Shown piece after piece: positions 13,428 to 27,700 of a stretch of 64,000 nucleotides of DNA. Each line of letters begins with the position of its first letter. Within the stretch, counting starts at the first letter, position 1. The DNA is from Lamellibrachia satsuma (Eukaryota; Annelida; Polychaeta; Sabellida; Siboglinidae): assembly GCA_033239005.1 (NCBI GenBank), contig BSQZ01000098.1, positions 431,001 to 495,000 on the forward strand, read 5' to 3'. Position numbers and translations under genes: made by a program. Under the pieces are notes generated by a model, which saw only the letters and a list, made by a program, of their open reading frames with translations, ran no database searches and was not told the DNA's origin.

Positions 13428-13905
13428 ATCTCCCTGGCTTCCACCCGTGTTCCCTCATCCCTCCCTGGCTTCTACCTGTGTTCTCTCCTCCCTCCCTGGT
13501 TTCCACCCCTGTTCCATAGTCCCTCCCTGGCTTCCACCCCTGTTCCCTCCTCCCTCCCTGGCTTCCACCCCTGTTCCCTCCTTCCTCTCTGGCTTCAACC
13601 CTGTTCTCTCCTCCCTCTGTGGCTTCCACCACTGTTCCCTCCTCCATCTCTGGCTTCAACCCTGTTCCCTCCTCCCTCTCTGGCTTCAACCCTGTTCTCT
13701 CCTCCCTCTCTGGCTTCAAGTTCAACCCTGTTCCCTCCTCCCTCCCTGGCTTCCACCCCTGTTCCCTCCTCCCTCCCTGGCTTCCACCCCTGTTCCCTCC
13801 TCCCTCCCTGGCTTCCACCACTGTTCCCTCCTCCCTCTCTGGCTTCAACCTTGTTCCCTCCTCCCTCCCTGGCTTCCACCCCTGTACCACCCCTCCCCCT
13901 CTCTA
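13428..13905. repeat. polypyrimidine 33-34-bp minisatellite, about 14 copies
   Basis: Core CCCTCCCTGGCTTCCACCCC followed by TGTTCCCTCCT. The plus strand is almost all C/T with only scattered purines. ORFs of up to 196 codons on both strands result from the repeat. Confidence 0.92.
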
Positions 13906-15420
13906 GTCTTGTCCTCCAGCACTGACAATAAATAATGTCAGTGGAGAAGATGTGAATTATTGATGGCAGTTGACAGTCTGTGGCTGCCAAGACTTGGCTG
14001 AGCTGTTTGGCTCTGTCTCCCACAACATTGGGTCCAACACCACAGTCAGTTCTGATGATGTCTGTTGAGGAACCGTTGTATTACGCAGCAGTAGTTTCTT
14101 CCAACAAACTCCGTCGAATTATAACATAAACACTAATTTTGCTCTTGCAATGATGTGTGCTGAAAATAATTTTTATGTTTCTTGCTCTTCAGGGTTTGGT
14201 GGAGAAGGCTGTTGGATAATAGATCTTTTTCATTGTCCCAATGGAAGGAACCTTTTGAAGGAACCTTATGAAAAATAATATTTTTAGTAAGATAGGCACA
14301 CAAATGCTGACTTTGTTATAAAATGGGGTTTGTTACAAATGAGCCTCTGGCAGTATCCTCTACTGTCAGGTCTTAAGTGATTGAATTTTATGCCATATTG
14401 GCTGATCTGGGAGGAAATTCCAACCACAGAAATGTTGAAGAAAGTCTTTATTCAATGGAGCTTTGTAACCCTTTGTTGGTCACTTCTTAGCATCAGATTG
14501 AACTGGTCTCTGGTGACATGTGACCATGTTGGTGGTCGTCACATGACAGTAGGTCCAGGAATGTGACGGGACGGTTATATGTCCCGTATTTGGATGCTTC
14601 TCCCAACTTCTATTGCTGTACTTGTTGTTTTGTACCAGAATTCTCTCTTGTTAACATTTATATCCAGCATCAGTACAATTTCACATATGTCAATTCATCC
14701 ATTTGTTCCTTAACCATCTTATATCTTGTCTGTTGTGTGTCTGTTAAACCCCTCCTTGTGGAAACTCACCACAACTGCTCCAGAAGTATGTGGCAATGGG
14801 CGTGTAACCTTGTTAGACAGTCAGCTCAATTCACATCAGTTAGAATCAAAGCAATGACATAATGCATCAGTCAGGAGCATAAGTGATGTGATACTTCATG
14901 CATCACACTTCATTCCATGCATGCCTCGGCTGGGGCGTTTCATTCAGGGTCTTTCAAGGGTGATTGCAATGAGGTCTAAGCCCTTGATCTGTTGGAATGT
15001 ACATCATATATTAGCACACTTCCCTGAAGGATAGATTTTAATCAGGCCAGGTGTTGGGTCACATGACACATGAGGTCGATACTTGACCCTGGTTGGTGTA
15101 GCAGCTGAAGGAGAGGATTTACTGTCTTGGGTGGGATACAGAGCCCATTTAAGGGTAACTGATGGAGGTGACTTGGGTTGTGTTTTATGGGTCTACAAAC
15201 AGCCTGAGACAACATACCCTTGTCTCACGGCCACATATGTTCATAATGTGTCCACATTCACGCATGTCTGCAGGTGTGCAAAACATTTATGTAAATTTGG
15301 CAGATGCAGCGTTCTGGTTTATGTTTGAATAAAATTCAATCGTATCAAAACATGAATAATTTATCACTAGTAACTTAGATAACAGTTTGTCTCCCTCTCA
15401 GCAGGTGATGTCACCACACA
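13906..15420. other. intron sequence without recognised feature
   Basis: No coding similarity seen. A short imperfect GTCATGGTTGTCGTT-type repeat follows at 15428-15515. Confidence 0.45.
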
Positions 15421-15879
15421 ATGATACATTGACATGGTTGTCATTGTCATGGTTGTCGTTGTCATGGTTGTCATTGTCATAGTTGTCGTTGTCATAGTTG
15501 TCGTTGTCATGGTTGGGGTTTGGTGTTTAATTCAGGAACAATCCTATTATTAATTTTGGGATTTTTGTATGAAAGGGTTTTGCCCCACACCCATCTTTAC
15601 CCCAGGTGTAGTAAGTAACCTGGCTTTATGTTGCACTGGGGAGACATGTAAAGTAATAACTACAGTTCACCCCCTTCCTCCACCCTAGTACATGTGGCAG
15701 ACAGACAGGACTTTGTACCTTGTAATGATTGCCCTGGCAAGAGGTGAGCCAGCCACATGTCAATAAAGTAAGGGTTTGTTCCCTGGGAGCTCCCTCTAGC
15801 CTTGTCGGCTTAGGTGGGTTCTGTTATTTCCATCAATTTACAATTTTTTTTATGTTTGGAGATTTATTGAAGGGGAGGT

Positions 15880-16262
15880 GGTTGGTCTGATTGAAATGGT
15901 CCCCAATTAATTGTGGGCGGTCTGATTTAGGTGGTCCCCAATTAATGGTGGTTGGTTTGATTGAGATGGTCCCCAATGAATGGTGGTTAGTGAGATAAAC
16001 CCAATGAATGATGGTTGGTCTGATTGAGATGGTCCCCAATGAAGGGTGATTGGTCTGAATGAGATTACCCTCAATAAAGGGTGGTTGGTCAGATTAAGAT
16101 GGTCTCCAAGGAAGGGTGATTTATCTGATTGAGATGGTCCCCAATGAAGAGTGATTGATCTGATTGAAATTACCCCTAATAAAGGGTGGTTGGTCTCACT
16201 GAGATGATCCCAGTGAAGGATGATAGTTCTGATTGAGATGGTCCCAAATTAAGGGTAAAGAC
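15880..16262. repeat. about 38-bp diverged minisatellite, about 10 copies
   Basis: Core GGTCTGATTGAGATGGTCCC followed by CAATGAAGGGTG, with many substitutions and length changes. Confidence 0.88.
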
Positions 16263-17045
16263 CATTACTACATGATGGTCCTCTGCTGAGAGGGTGGTGA
16301 CTATGCTTAACCACAATGACACCGTAAAACTAATATATTTGGTGCAAAGTTGACATTACACCTGAAGTAAGTACTGACTGGTATATTACTTTCTAATAGT
16401 TCTAAGGTTGTAGGAGAGATTATACTGCAGTATTAAGTTGATTCATTGTGTGTACGTAATGTAGGAGAAGTATATGTCGGACAGAATTGTCCTACATTTG
16501 GCGTGGCATATTACAACTCCACAGTGCTAAAACACAACTGCTCAACCTAGTTTTAAAGACAGTTTAAAGTTACTTGAAACCCAGTCTCCATGACAAAGAT
16601 TGGATCACATAGATGACATTTTACTGTTAATCCTACGTAATACAGTGAAGGTATCAGCTGGACACCAGCAACATCAGAAGGCAATTACCAACTTGTTTGA
16701 GATGATGCGTATGTAGCAATGACCATTAGTAAGACTGTTATTTCCGTTAGTGTGAGTCTCACAGAAAGTAATGCATCCATTTCCAAGAATTCTCCTGGCT
16801 TGCCTGGTTCAGGACTGTTATAGCAATCACTGGAAGTGGCAACGTTGCACTGGTTGAATAAATATAGTCCTACATTGGTCAGCAGACTGTGTTCTTTGTT
16901 CTACTCAATGTCATAGTGATACAATTACAGCAGTTTGACCTTAGTCCATCTGCTGCTGGTAGACCATAAAAGTTTGTTGCCAATGCAGTAAAACACCAAG
17001 CGCCATTTCCCCTCGGGCAGGAGACTGGCCTAGTTCGAAGCCATT

Positions 17046-17302
17046 GAACAAGTCTACCAAATATCATTGTTCATTATGTCAATAGTATTGTGTCATATCC
17101 AGGCTGTGTGTCAGTCAGTCTGTTCTGTGTTGAACAAGTCCACCAAATATAATTGTTCATTATGTCAGTAGTATTGTGTCATATCCAGGCTGTGTGTCAG
17201 TCAGTCTGTTCTGTGTTGAACAAGTCCACCAAATAGCATTGTTCATTATGTCAGTAGTATTGTGTCATATCCAGGCTGTGTGTCAGTCAGTCTGTTCTGT
17301 TT
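17046..17302. repeat. 86-bp tandem repeat, 3 copies
   Basis: GAACAAGTC(T/C)ACCAAATA recurs at 17046, 17132 and 17218 with few differences. It is the longest unit among the arrays here. Confidence 0.92.
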
Positions 17303-17310
17303 CTTCCGTA

Positions 17311-17630
17311 CCTTACTTACTCACCTGCAAGGGTTGCAGCTTGTCATGTGACATGTTTCACCTTCTACCCAGTACCTTACTTACTCACCTGCAAGGGTTG
17401 CAGCTTGTCATGTGGCATGTTTCACCCTCTACCCAGTACCTTACTTACTCACCTGCAAGGGTTGCAGCTTGTCATGTGACATGTTTCACCCTCTACCCAG
17501 TACCTTACTTACTCACCTGCAAGGGTTGCAGCTTGTCATGTGGCATGTTTCACCTCTACCCAGTACCTTACTCACCTGCAAGGGTTGCAGCTTGTCATGT
17601 GACATGTTTCACCCTCTACCCAGTACCAAA
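17311..17630. repeat. 64-bp minisatellite, 5 copies
   Basis: CCTTACTTACTCACCTGCAA recurs at 17311, 17375, 17439 and 17503, with a shortened fifth copy. Confidence 0.93.
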
Positions 17631-17683
17631 ACTGACAACGAGCAGGGCAAAGAACTGTTTTTTCCACTGGTGCCTGTTTAAGC

Positions 17684-18246
17684 ATCTTAGAAGTTGATGT
17701 GTGTGCTCACACATACATCTTAGAAGTTGATGTGTGTGCTCACACAGACATCTTAGAAGTTGATGTGTGTGCTCACACATACATCTTAGAAGTTGATGTG
17801 TGTGCTCACACATACATCTTAGAAGTTGATGTGTGTGCTCACACAGACATCTTAGAAGTTGATGTGTGTGCTCACACAGACATCTTAGAAGTTGATGTGT
17901 GTGCTCACACAGACATCTTAGAAGTTGATGTGTGTGCTCACACAGACATCTTAGAAGTTGATGTGTGTGCTCACACAGACATCTTAGAAGTTGATGTGTG
18001 TGCTCACACAGACATCTTAGAAGTTGATGTGTGTGCTCACACAGACATCTTAGAAGCTGATGTGTGTGCTCACACAGACATCTTAGAAGTTGATGTGTGT
18101 GCTCACACAGACATCTTAGAAGCTGATGTGTGTGCTCACACAGACATCTTAGAAGTTGATGTGTGTGCTCACACAGACATCTTAGAAGCTGATGTGTGTG
18201 CTCACACAGACATCTTAGAAGCTGATGTGTGTGCTCACACAGACAA
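17684..18246. repeat. 33-bp minisatellite, 17 copies
   Basis: Core ATCTTAGAAGTTGATGTGTG followed by TGCTCACACAGAC, very homogeneous. Because 33 is a multiple of 3 it creates a 207-codon ORF of an 11-residue repeat; I regard that as incidental. Confidence 0.94.
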
Positions 18247-18319
18247 TTGTATTATAAATGTAGATGATATCAAACAGCCATTATGCAATGTAAAAATAAT
18301 TCTTTCGTCTGACATACAT

Positions 18320-18450
18320 TGATGTGTAGTTTTAAAAAATATTTTCTAACCTAAATATACTCATATAATTATAACAAATGCATATTTTGTACCAATTGTA
18401 TCTGTATTCAGTCTTATGACTACAAATGAAATAAATTATTATTATTATCT
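18320..18450 (+). mobile_element. possible LINE 3' end with (ATT)n tail
   Basis: TACAAATGAAATAAATTATT ending in ATTATTATTATC resembles 3' tails of CR1/L2-like retrotransposons. There is no coding part, so this is weak. Confidence 0.3.
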
Positions 18451-18654
18451 TCGGTTGAATATTTGAAGACCTCCCATTGGTTAAAATATGGTTTAATTTC
18501 AGCATTCAATGTAAATTGATAATTTAACTACTTATTAAAAAAATATATGCGTTCAGAGGGTAGATCTGGTGTGCTAACTATTTTTAGGTAATGACAGGGA
18601 CATCCGTTTGAGATACAATATCATTGCTATGACAACCTGTGTTGTTGTTTACAG

Positions 18655-18765
18655 AAAGACCTCGACTGCACAGCCTCCGAACTTGCACATCGCCAGGAAG
18701 CAAGTGAAGTCGCACGCAAACGCTTAGTGGAACTCAGCCGGGAGTTCAAGAAAAACACACCAGAG
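18655..18765 (+). CDS. CUX1: shared exon a: N-terminal coiled coil ending REFKKNTPE
   Basis: 37 codons, phase 0 at both ends. The acceptor is TTTACAG ending at 18654 and the donor is GTAGGA at 18766. It encodes [14 protein letters not shown] at the start and [10 protein letters not shown] at the end, matching the start of the CUX1/CASP coiled coil. The preceding start-codon exon is not in the upstream 18.6 kb as far as I can see. A 24-bp minisatellite containing CAGGTAGT begins about 25 bp after the donor. Confidence 0.92.
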
Positions 18766-21700
18766 GTAGGAGCTGAATACATCGATACTTGTAGAGTTTA
18801 CCCATGATGCCCCAGGTAGTTTACCCCTGATACCCCAGGTAGTTTACCCCTGATACCCCAGGTAGTTTACCCCTGATGCCCCAGGTAGTTTACCCCTGAT
18901 GCCCCAGGTAGTTTACCCCTGATACCCCAGGTAGTTAACCCCTGATGCCCCAGGTAGCTTACCCCTGATACCCCAGTTAGTTTCCTTCATATATATATTA
19001 TGGTTCATTTGTTATCATGAAACAATAAACTGTTATAGAAAAGTAAACAAGTTGTAAATATCTGTAGCGTGTGTAAAAAATTAGTTTTGTACACATGATA
19101 TATAAATGCATTTCTCAATAATCACTGTCAAATTAGTTTCTTTAATATAAAGTAATTTGTGATTCTGTCTGTCTGTCAGTATGTCGGTCTGTCTGTCTGT
19201 CAGTATGTCGGTCTGTCTGTCTGTCTGTCTGTTCCTTCATATCTAGGGCTGAACTTTTGCAGACGTGCTTGGGGGCACATGGGAATGGTTCATACATAAA
19301 AAAAATTGAAATTCCCAGGGGGGGTTGAAAATTTAAATTCCGAAGTCCTTGCATCAAAGGAACCAATGTGGACATTTGTAATGTAAAACAGAACAATAGT
19401 TAATGCAATTGTTGGCAGTGCTATGCGTGTTTCTGCCATTGTTATGTGACCGTCGTCAAATTGGCAGTTGTACGTGAGTTTTGTGGAGCAAGTACTAAAA
19501 CATTGAGAGTGCAACGAGTTCTCAGCTAAGCCTTTTCTCCCGTGCCATGCCAGGCAACTGGACTAGTTGTCAGCTCAGCCTTTTCTGCCGTGCAATGCCA
19601 GGCAACTGGGCTAGTTGTCAGCTCAGCCTTTTCTGCCGTGCAATGCCAGGCAACTGGGCTAGTTGTCAGCTCAGCCTTTTCTGCCGTGCAATGCCAGGCA
19701 ACTGGGCTAGTTGTCAGCTCAGCCTTTTCTGCCGTGCAATGCCAGGCAACTGGGCTAGTTGTCAGCTCAGCCTTTTCTCCCATGCAATGCCAGGCAACTG
19801 GACTAGTTGTCAGCTCAGCCTTTTCTCCCGTGCCATGCCAGGCAACTGGGCTAGTTGTCAGCTCAGCCTTTTCTCCCATGCAATGCCAGGCAACTGGACT
19901 AGTTGTCAGCTCAGCCTTTTCTCCCGTGCCATGCCAGGCAACTGGGCTAGTTGTCAGCTCAGCCTTTTCTCCCGTGCAATGCAAGGCAACTGGACTAGTT
20001 GTCAGCTCAGCCTTTTCTCCCGTGCAATGCCAGGCAACTGGACTAGTTGTCAGCTCAGCCTTTTCTCCCGTGCAATGCCAGGCAACTGGGCTAATTGTCA
20101 GCTCAGCCTTTTCTGCCGTGCAATGCCAGGCAACTGGGCTAGTTGTCAGCTCAGCCTTTTCTCCCATGCAATGCCAGGCAACTGGGCTAGTTGTCAGCTC
20201 AGCCTTTTCTGCCGTGCAATGCCAGGCAACTGGGCTAGTTGTCAGCTCAGCCTTTTCTGCCGTGCAATGCCAGGCAACTGGACTAGTTGTCAGCTCAGCC
20301 TTTTCTGCTGTGCAATGCCAGGCAACTGGGCTAGTTGTCAGCTCACCCTTTTCTGCCGTGCAATGCCAGGCAACTAGTCTAGTTGTCAGCTCAGCCTTTT
20401 CTCCCGTGCAATGCCAGGCAACTGGGCTAGTTGTTACATATGAGAAATACATGTAATTATCTATAACACCTAAAAAGTACATTTTAGCAAAAGTACATTG
20501 ACAAAACATTGAAGTTTCTTGCAGTGACAGTCTTTTTCCAGCATAATTACTTATGTCAAACAAACGTGGTTTTGCACTTGTAGGAATTAATAAGTAAAGG
20601 CCTTTCCTGTTCCTCTATATTTGGTGAAATTGTAAAATTAATCAAAATTGTGACAATGCCTACCATGCAAAACTGATATAAAAACTCTTCTGTCATTCTC
20701 GTAGGATGTCCGAAAACAGGTGGCGCCACTGCTCAAAAGCTTCCAGACAGAGATCGACTCATTGTCGAAAAGGTGTAAAAGTGCTGAAGCTGCCTTTCTG
20801 AACATCTACAAGAAACTCATCGATGTTCCTGGTATGTAAAACAAAACAACAAATATTCGTAAATATGCAAGTAACTCATACTTCAATCGGTTGGTGAACA
20901 CAAAATACTTTTAAAGCTTCATCTTCAATTTAATGTTTCACTTGTCTCGTTTCAGACTTATTTTACAAAATATCAAATCTATGTAATATCGACTAGACAT
21001 GCTAGCTCACTGTTCAAATGTGTTATTTAGTTTTGATGAACTCAGACAAACTATTAAATTAGTTTTTGTCCAACTGAACCGAACAAAGGAAGGAAAGTGA
21101 CAGAGTAGTCGGTGTTACCTGACAAGGTAAGTGACAGAGTAGCCGGTGTTACCTGACAAGGTAACACTGACTACTCTGTCACTTACTCTGTCAGGCTAAA
21201 TTCACTTTCACACGTTATCCGATCTTGAGATCAGAATCAGTTATATTGTTGATTTTATGAAAAATATACGCTCTTTTATAACACCGACTGTGTACAGACA
21301 TAACACTAACAGGGAGTTCATTCCTACAGACGTAACACTAACAGGGAGTGTATTCCTACAGACGTAACACTAACAGGGAGTGTATTCCTACAGACGTAAC
21401 ACTAACAGGGAGTGTATTCCTACAGACTTAACACTAACAGGGAGTGTATTCCTACAGACGTAACACTAACAGGGAGTGTATTCCTACAGACGTAACACTA
21501 ACAGGGAATGTATTCCTACAGACGTAACACTAACAGGGAGTGTATTCCTACAGATGTAACACTAACAGGGAGTGTTTTCCTACAGACGTAACACTAACAG
21601 GGAGTGTATTCCTACAAACGTAACACTAACAGGGAGTGTTTTCCTACAGACGTAACACTAATAGGGAGTGTTTTCCTACAGACGTAACACTAACAGGGAG

Positions 21701-24700
21701 TTTATTCCTACAGACATAACACTAATAGGGAGTGTATTCCTACAGATGTAACACTAATAGGGAGTGTATTCCTACAGACGTAACACTAATAGGGAGTGTA
21801 TTCCTACAGATGTAACACTAATAGGGAGTGTATTCCTACAGATGTAACACTAATAGGGAGTGTATTCCTACAGACGTAACACTAACAGGGAGTGTATTCC
21901 TACAGATGTAACGCTAATAGGGAGTGTATTCCTACAGACATAACACTAACAGGGAGTGTTTTCCTACAGACGTAACACTAATAGGGAGTGTATTCCTACA
22001 GACATAACACTAATAAGGAGTGTATTCCTACAGATGTAACACTAACAGGGAGTGTATTCCTACAGACGTAACACTAATAGGGAGTGTATTCCTACAAACA
22101 TAACACTAACAGGGAGTGTATTCCTACAAACGTAACACTAACGGGAGTGTTTTCCTACAGACGTAACACTAACAGGGAGTGTATTCCTACAAACGTAACA
22201 CTAACAGGGAGTGTTTTCCTACAGACGTAACACTAACAGGGAGTGTTTTCCTACAGACGTAACACTAACAGGGAGTGTTTTCCTACAGACGTAACACTAA
22301 CAGGGAGTTTATTCCTACAGACATAACACTAACAGTGAGTGTATTCCTACAGGCGTAACACTAATAGGGAGTGTTTTCCTACAGACGTAACACTAACAGG
22401 GAGTGTATTCCTACAGACGAAACACTAATAGGGAGTGTATTCCTACAGACATAACACTAATAGGGAGTGTATTCCTACAGACGTAACACTAATAAGGAGT
22501 GTATTCCTACAGATGTAACACTAACAGGGAGTGTATTCCTACATATGTAACACTAATAGGGAGTGTATTCCTACAGACGTAACACTAATAAGGAGTGTAT
22601 TCCTACAGACGTAACACTAACAGGGACTGTATTGCTACAGACGTAACACTAACAGAGAGTGTATTCCTACAGACATAACACTAATAAGGAGTGTATTCCT
22701 ACAGATGTAACACTAACAGGGAGTGTTTTCCTACAGACGTAACACTAATAGGGAGTGTTTTCCTACAGACGTAACACTAACAGGGAGTGTTTTCCTACAG
22801 ACGTAACACTAACAGGGAGTGTATTCCTACAGACGAAACACTAATAGGGAGTGTATTCCTACAGACGTAACACTAACAGGGAGTGTATTCCTACAGACTT
22901 AACACTAATAAGGAGTGTATTCCTACAGATGTAACACTAACAGGGAGTGTATTCCTACATATGTAACACTAATAGGGAGTGTATTCCTACAGACATAACA
23001 CTAATAAGGAGTGTATTCCTACAGACGTAACACTAATAGGGAGTGTATTCCTACAGGCGTAACACTAATAGGGAATGTATTCCAAAGAGTTGGTGCGGCA
23101 GGTGTGTTTTTCGAACTATGCCTATGTATGTTGATGTGTCTAAGTCTCTTAGACCCAGGTCTAGGTATGTTGATTTGTCTAAGTCTCTACAACAAAGACC
23201 CAGGCCTGTGTATGTTGATTTGTCTAAGTCTCTACAACATAGACCCAGGCCTATGTTTGTTGATGTGTCTAAGTCTCTACAACATAGACCCAGGCCTGTG
23301 TAAGTTGATGTGTCTAAGTCTCTAAAACATAGACCCAGGCCTGTGTAAGTTGAAGTGTCTAAGTATCTACAACACAGACCCAGGCCTGTGTATGTTGATG
23401 TGTCTAAGTCTCTAAAACATAGACCCAGGCCTGTGTATGTTGATGTGTCTAAGTATCTACAATATAGACCCAGGCTTGTGTATGTTGATGTGTCTAAGTC
23501 TCTAAAACATAGACCCAGGCCTGTGTAAGTTGAAGTGTCTAAGTATCTACAACACAGACCCAGGCCTGTGTATGTTGATGTGTCTAAGTCTCTAAAACAT
23601 AGACCCAGGCCTGTGTATGTTGATGTGTCTAAGTATCTACAATATAGACCCAGGCTTGTGTATGTTGATGTGTCTAAGTCTCTAAAACATAGACCCAGGC
23701 CTGTGTATGTTGATGTGTCTGAGTATCTACAACATAGACCCAGGCCTGTGTATGTTGATGTGTCTGAGTATCTACAACGTAGACCCAGGCCTGTGTATGT
23801 TGATGTGTCTAAGTCTCTGCAACATATACCCAGGCCTATGTTTGTTAATGTGTCTAAGTCTCTACAACATAGACCCAGGCCTATGTATGTTGATGTGTCT
23901 GAGTCTCTAAGCCCATTGTGTTTTGCTGTGTTAGACCCAGTCCCAGCGCTGGAGTACGCCCTTCAGATCAAGAAGAAGGCGCAGAGAGTCCAGGATCTCG
24001 AAACAGAAAACAAGCAACTACGTGATACTCTTGCCGAATACAACCACGAATTTGCAGAAGTCAAAAATCAAGGTGACAAAACAAAAATTTTATTTCAGAT
24101 TAATGCTTTTATGATATAAAATAAAAATGACCTGTGACTTTTTCAAGCAAATATAGTTCTGTAGGAACGTTTTTAATGAGTTCTTATGTCAGATTGCAAT
24201 TTTAGATCCTTGGTAATATTTGTGAGAGTAAACATGAAGACGAACATCAGTCTGGTTGTTGTCCATGTCATGTGAGAGTAAGCTTGAAACCTAACATCAG
24301 TCTGGTTGTTGCCCGTGTCACATGTGAGAGTAAGCTTGAAGACTAACATCAGTCTGGTTGTTGCCCGTGTCACATGTGAGAATAAGCTTGAAGACTAACA
24401 TCAGTCTAGTTGTTGCCCATGTCACATGTGAGAGTAAGCTTGAAGCCTAACATCAGTCTAGTTGTTGCCCGTGTCACATGTGAGAGTAAGCTTGAAGCCT
24501 AACATCAGTCTGGTTGTTGCCCGTGTCACATGTGAGAGTAAGCTTGAAGACTAACATCAGTCTGGTTGTTGCCCGTGTCACATACGAGAGTAAGCTTGAA
24601 GACTAACATCAGTCTGGTTGTTGCCCATGTCACATGCGAGAGTAAGCTTGAACACTAACATCAGCCTGGTTGTTGCCCATGTCACATACGAGAGTAAGCT

Positions 24701-27700
24701 TGAAGACTAACATCAGTCTGGTTGTTGCCCATGTCACATGCGGGAGTAAGCTTGAAGACTAACATCAGTCTGGTTGTAGCCTGTGTCACATGCGAGAGTA
24801 AGCTTGAAGACTAACATCAGCCTGGTTGTTGCCCGTGTCACATGCAAGAGTAAGCTTGAAGACTAATGTCACATGTGCTTATAAATATTAAGATTATCAC
24901 AGACTTTGTTGTCACAGAGTTTGTCATGTTCTGTTAACAGAGGTGACCATCAAACAGCTGAAGGACAAACTGCGGGAGTACGACGAAAAGATGGAGTCAA
25001 CTGTACAGGTACGTGCATGCGTGAGTGCGTGCATGAGCAACATCTCGGTGCTATTTGATGAAGGCTCTCCTTAAGACTTTCAAAAACATTTCACAAAGGC
25101 TAGCTAAGATGACTGTAGCTTACCATCCTGGCAGCCAGAACCTGAGCTTTATATTCATGTTCTATTGTTATGATTCAATGTGTTTACCTTATATTGTGTG
25201 TTTATGAGAAAGTGTAGTTTTGATAATTGGGAAATTCCCCCTTGTAGCTTTGTGACAGTATTATCTGTGTACATAGCATTTGTTCTACTTATGGTGACCT
25301 GAGATTTACCTTCTCCAGGCCCATACCAAGGAGAAGGAGAAGGAACTACAACGGCAGTTCGCTGACAAGGAGCGCCATCTACAGGAGAGACAGCTCGACG
25401 TGGTGAAGAAACTCGGCGAGGCAGAACAACGAGCGGCAACCATACAGAGTGGTGGGTCCCATTGTCATTAATAATAACACTTAGAATAATAATAAATAAA
25501 ATATATAGAATTCAATATTCACTGAATATTTTACACCGTGCTTTAATGAGATATTTGTAAATTCTATAATAAATGTAAGACACTCCCAATATATATTAGT
25601 TATATATATTGCATGGTACAAATAAAACATCATGAAATGTCATAAAACAGCGGTATGCATTAGACGGAATTAAAAAGGCCTTTTCAACATTCAAAGCAGT
25701 TCTACGTATTCGGTTCGTTTAAAAATATTTTAAGAGATCGGTTAAACACAGTAATGTTATCAATGTCCCTGAGACTTATACAACTGCTAATTTCTTCCTC
25801 AATCTGTCCTCGCCACGAAGTATTGGTTTATGCTCTGCTGCATACGCATTATTTAACACTGGACAACATTACTGACACCCTACAAAGTATTGGTTTATGC
25901 TGTGCTGCATACGCATTATTTTACACTGGACAACCTTACTGACCCCCTACAAAGTATTGGTTTATGCTCTGTTGCATACGCATTATTTTACACTGGACAA
26001 CCTTACTGACCCCCTACAAAGTATTGGTTTATGCTCTGTTGCATACGCATTATTTTACACTGGACAACCTTACTGACCCCCTACAAAGTATTGGTTTATG
26101 CTCTGTTGCATACGCATTATTTTACACTGGACTACCTTACTGACCCCCTACAAAGTATTGGTTTATGCTCTGTTGCATACGCATTATTTTACACTGGACA
26201 ACCTTACTGACCCCCTACAAAGTATTGGTTTATGCTCTGTTGCATACGCATTATTTTACACTGGACTACCTTACTGACCCCCTACAAAGTATTGGTTTAT
26301 GCTCTGTTTCATACGCATTATTTTACACTGGACAACCTTACTGACCCCCTACAAAGTATTGGTTTATGCTCTGTTGCATACGCATTATTTTACACTGGAC
26401 AACCTTACTGACCCCCTACAAAGTATTGGTTTATGCTGTGTTGCATACGCATTATTTTACACTGGACAACCTTACTGACCCCCTACAAAGTATTGGTTTA
26501 TGCTGTGCTGCATACGCATTATTTTACACTGGACAACCTTACTGACCCCCTACAAAGTATCGGTTTATGCTGTGCTGCATACGCATTATTTTACACTGGA
26601 CAACCTTACTGACCCCCTACAAAGTATCGGTTTATGCTGTGCTGCATACGCATTATTTTACACTGGACAACCTTACTGACCCCCTACAAAGTATCGGTTT
26701 ATGCTCTGTTGCATACGCATTATTTTACACTGGACAACCTTACTGACCCCCTACAAAGTATCGGTTTATGCTGTGCTGCATACGCATTATTTTACACTGG
26801 ACAACCTTACTGACCCCCTACAAAGTATCGGTTTATGCTGTGCTGCATACGCATTATTTTACACTGGACAACCTTACTGACCCCCTACAAAGTATCGGTT
26901 TATGCTCTGTTGCATACGCATTATTTTACACTGGACAACCTTACTGACCCCCTACAAAGTGTCGGTTTATGCTCTGTTGCATACACATTATTTTACACTG
27001 GACTACCTTACTGACCCCCTACAAAGTATTGGTTTATGCTCTGTTGCATACACATTATTTTACACTGGACAACCTTACTGACCCCCTACAAAGTATTGGT
27101 TTATGCTCTGTTGCATACACATTATTTTACACTGGACTACCTTACTGACCCCCTACAAAATATTGGTTGATGCTCTGTTGCATACACATTATTTTACACT
27201 GGACAACCTTACTGACCCCTACACCTTACTGACCCCTACACCTTACTGACCCCTACACCTGACTGACCCCTACACCTGACTGACCCCTACACCTTACTGA
27301 CCCCCTACACCTTACTGACCCCTACACCTTACTTACCCCTACACCTTACTGACCCCCTACACCTTACTGACCCCCTACACCTTACTGACCCCTACACCTG
27401 ACTGACCCCTACACCTTACTGAGCCCTACACCTTACTGACCACTACACCTTACTGACCACTACACCTTACTGACCCCTACACCTTACTGACCCCCTACAC
27501 CTTACTGACCCCCTACACCTGACTGACCCCCTACACCTGACTGACCCCTACACCTTACTGACCCCCTACACCTGACTGACCCCTACACCTGACTGACCCC
27601 TACACCTGACTGACCCCTACACCTGACTGACCCCCTACACCTTACTGACCCCCTACACCTTACTGACCCCCTACACCTTACTGACCCCTACACCTTACTG

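Noticed and set aside
17684..18322. 207-codon protein with an 11-residue repeat
   Set aside because: It exists only because the tandem unit is 33 bp. There is no splice or start context and no non-repeat coding sequence.
1..18654. start-codon exon of CASP/CUX
   Set aside because: I looked for a short exon encoding a WKRFDLQQLQ-like peptide before a phase-0 donor and saw none. It probably lies upstream of the window, although a short diverged exon could have been missed.
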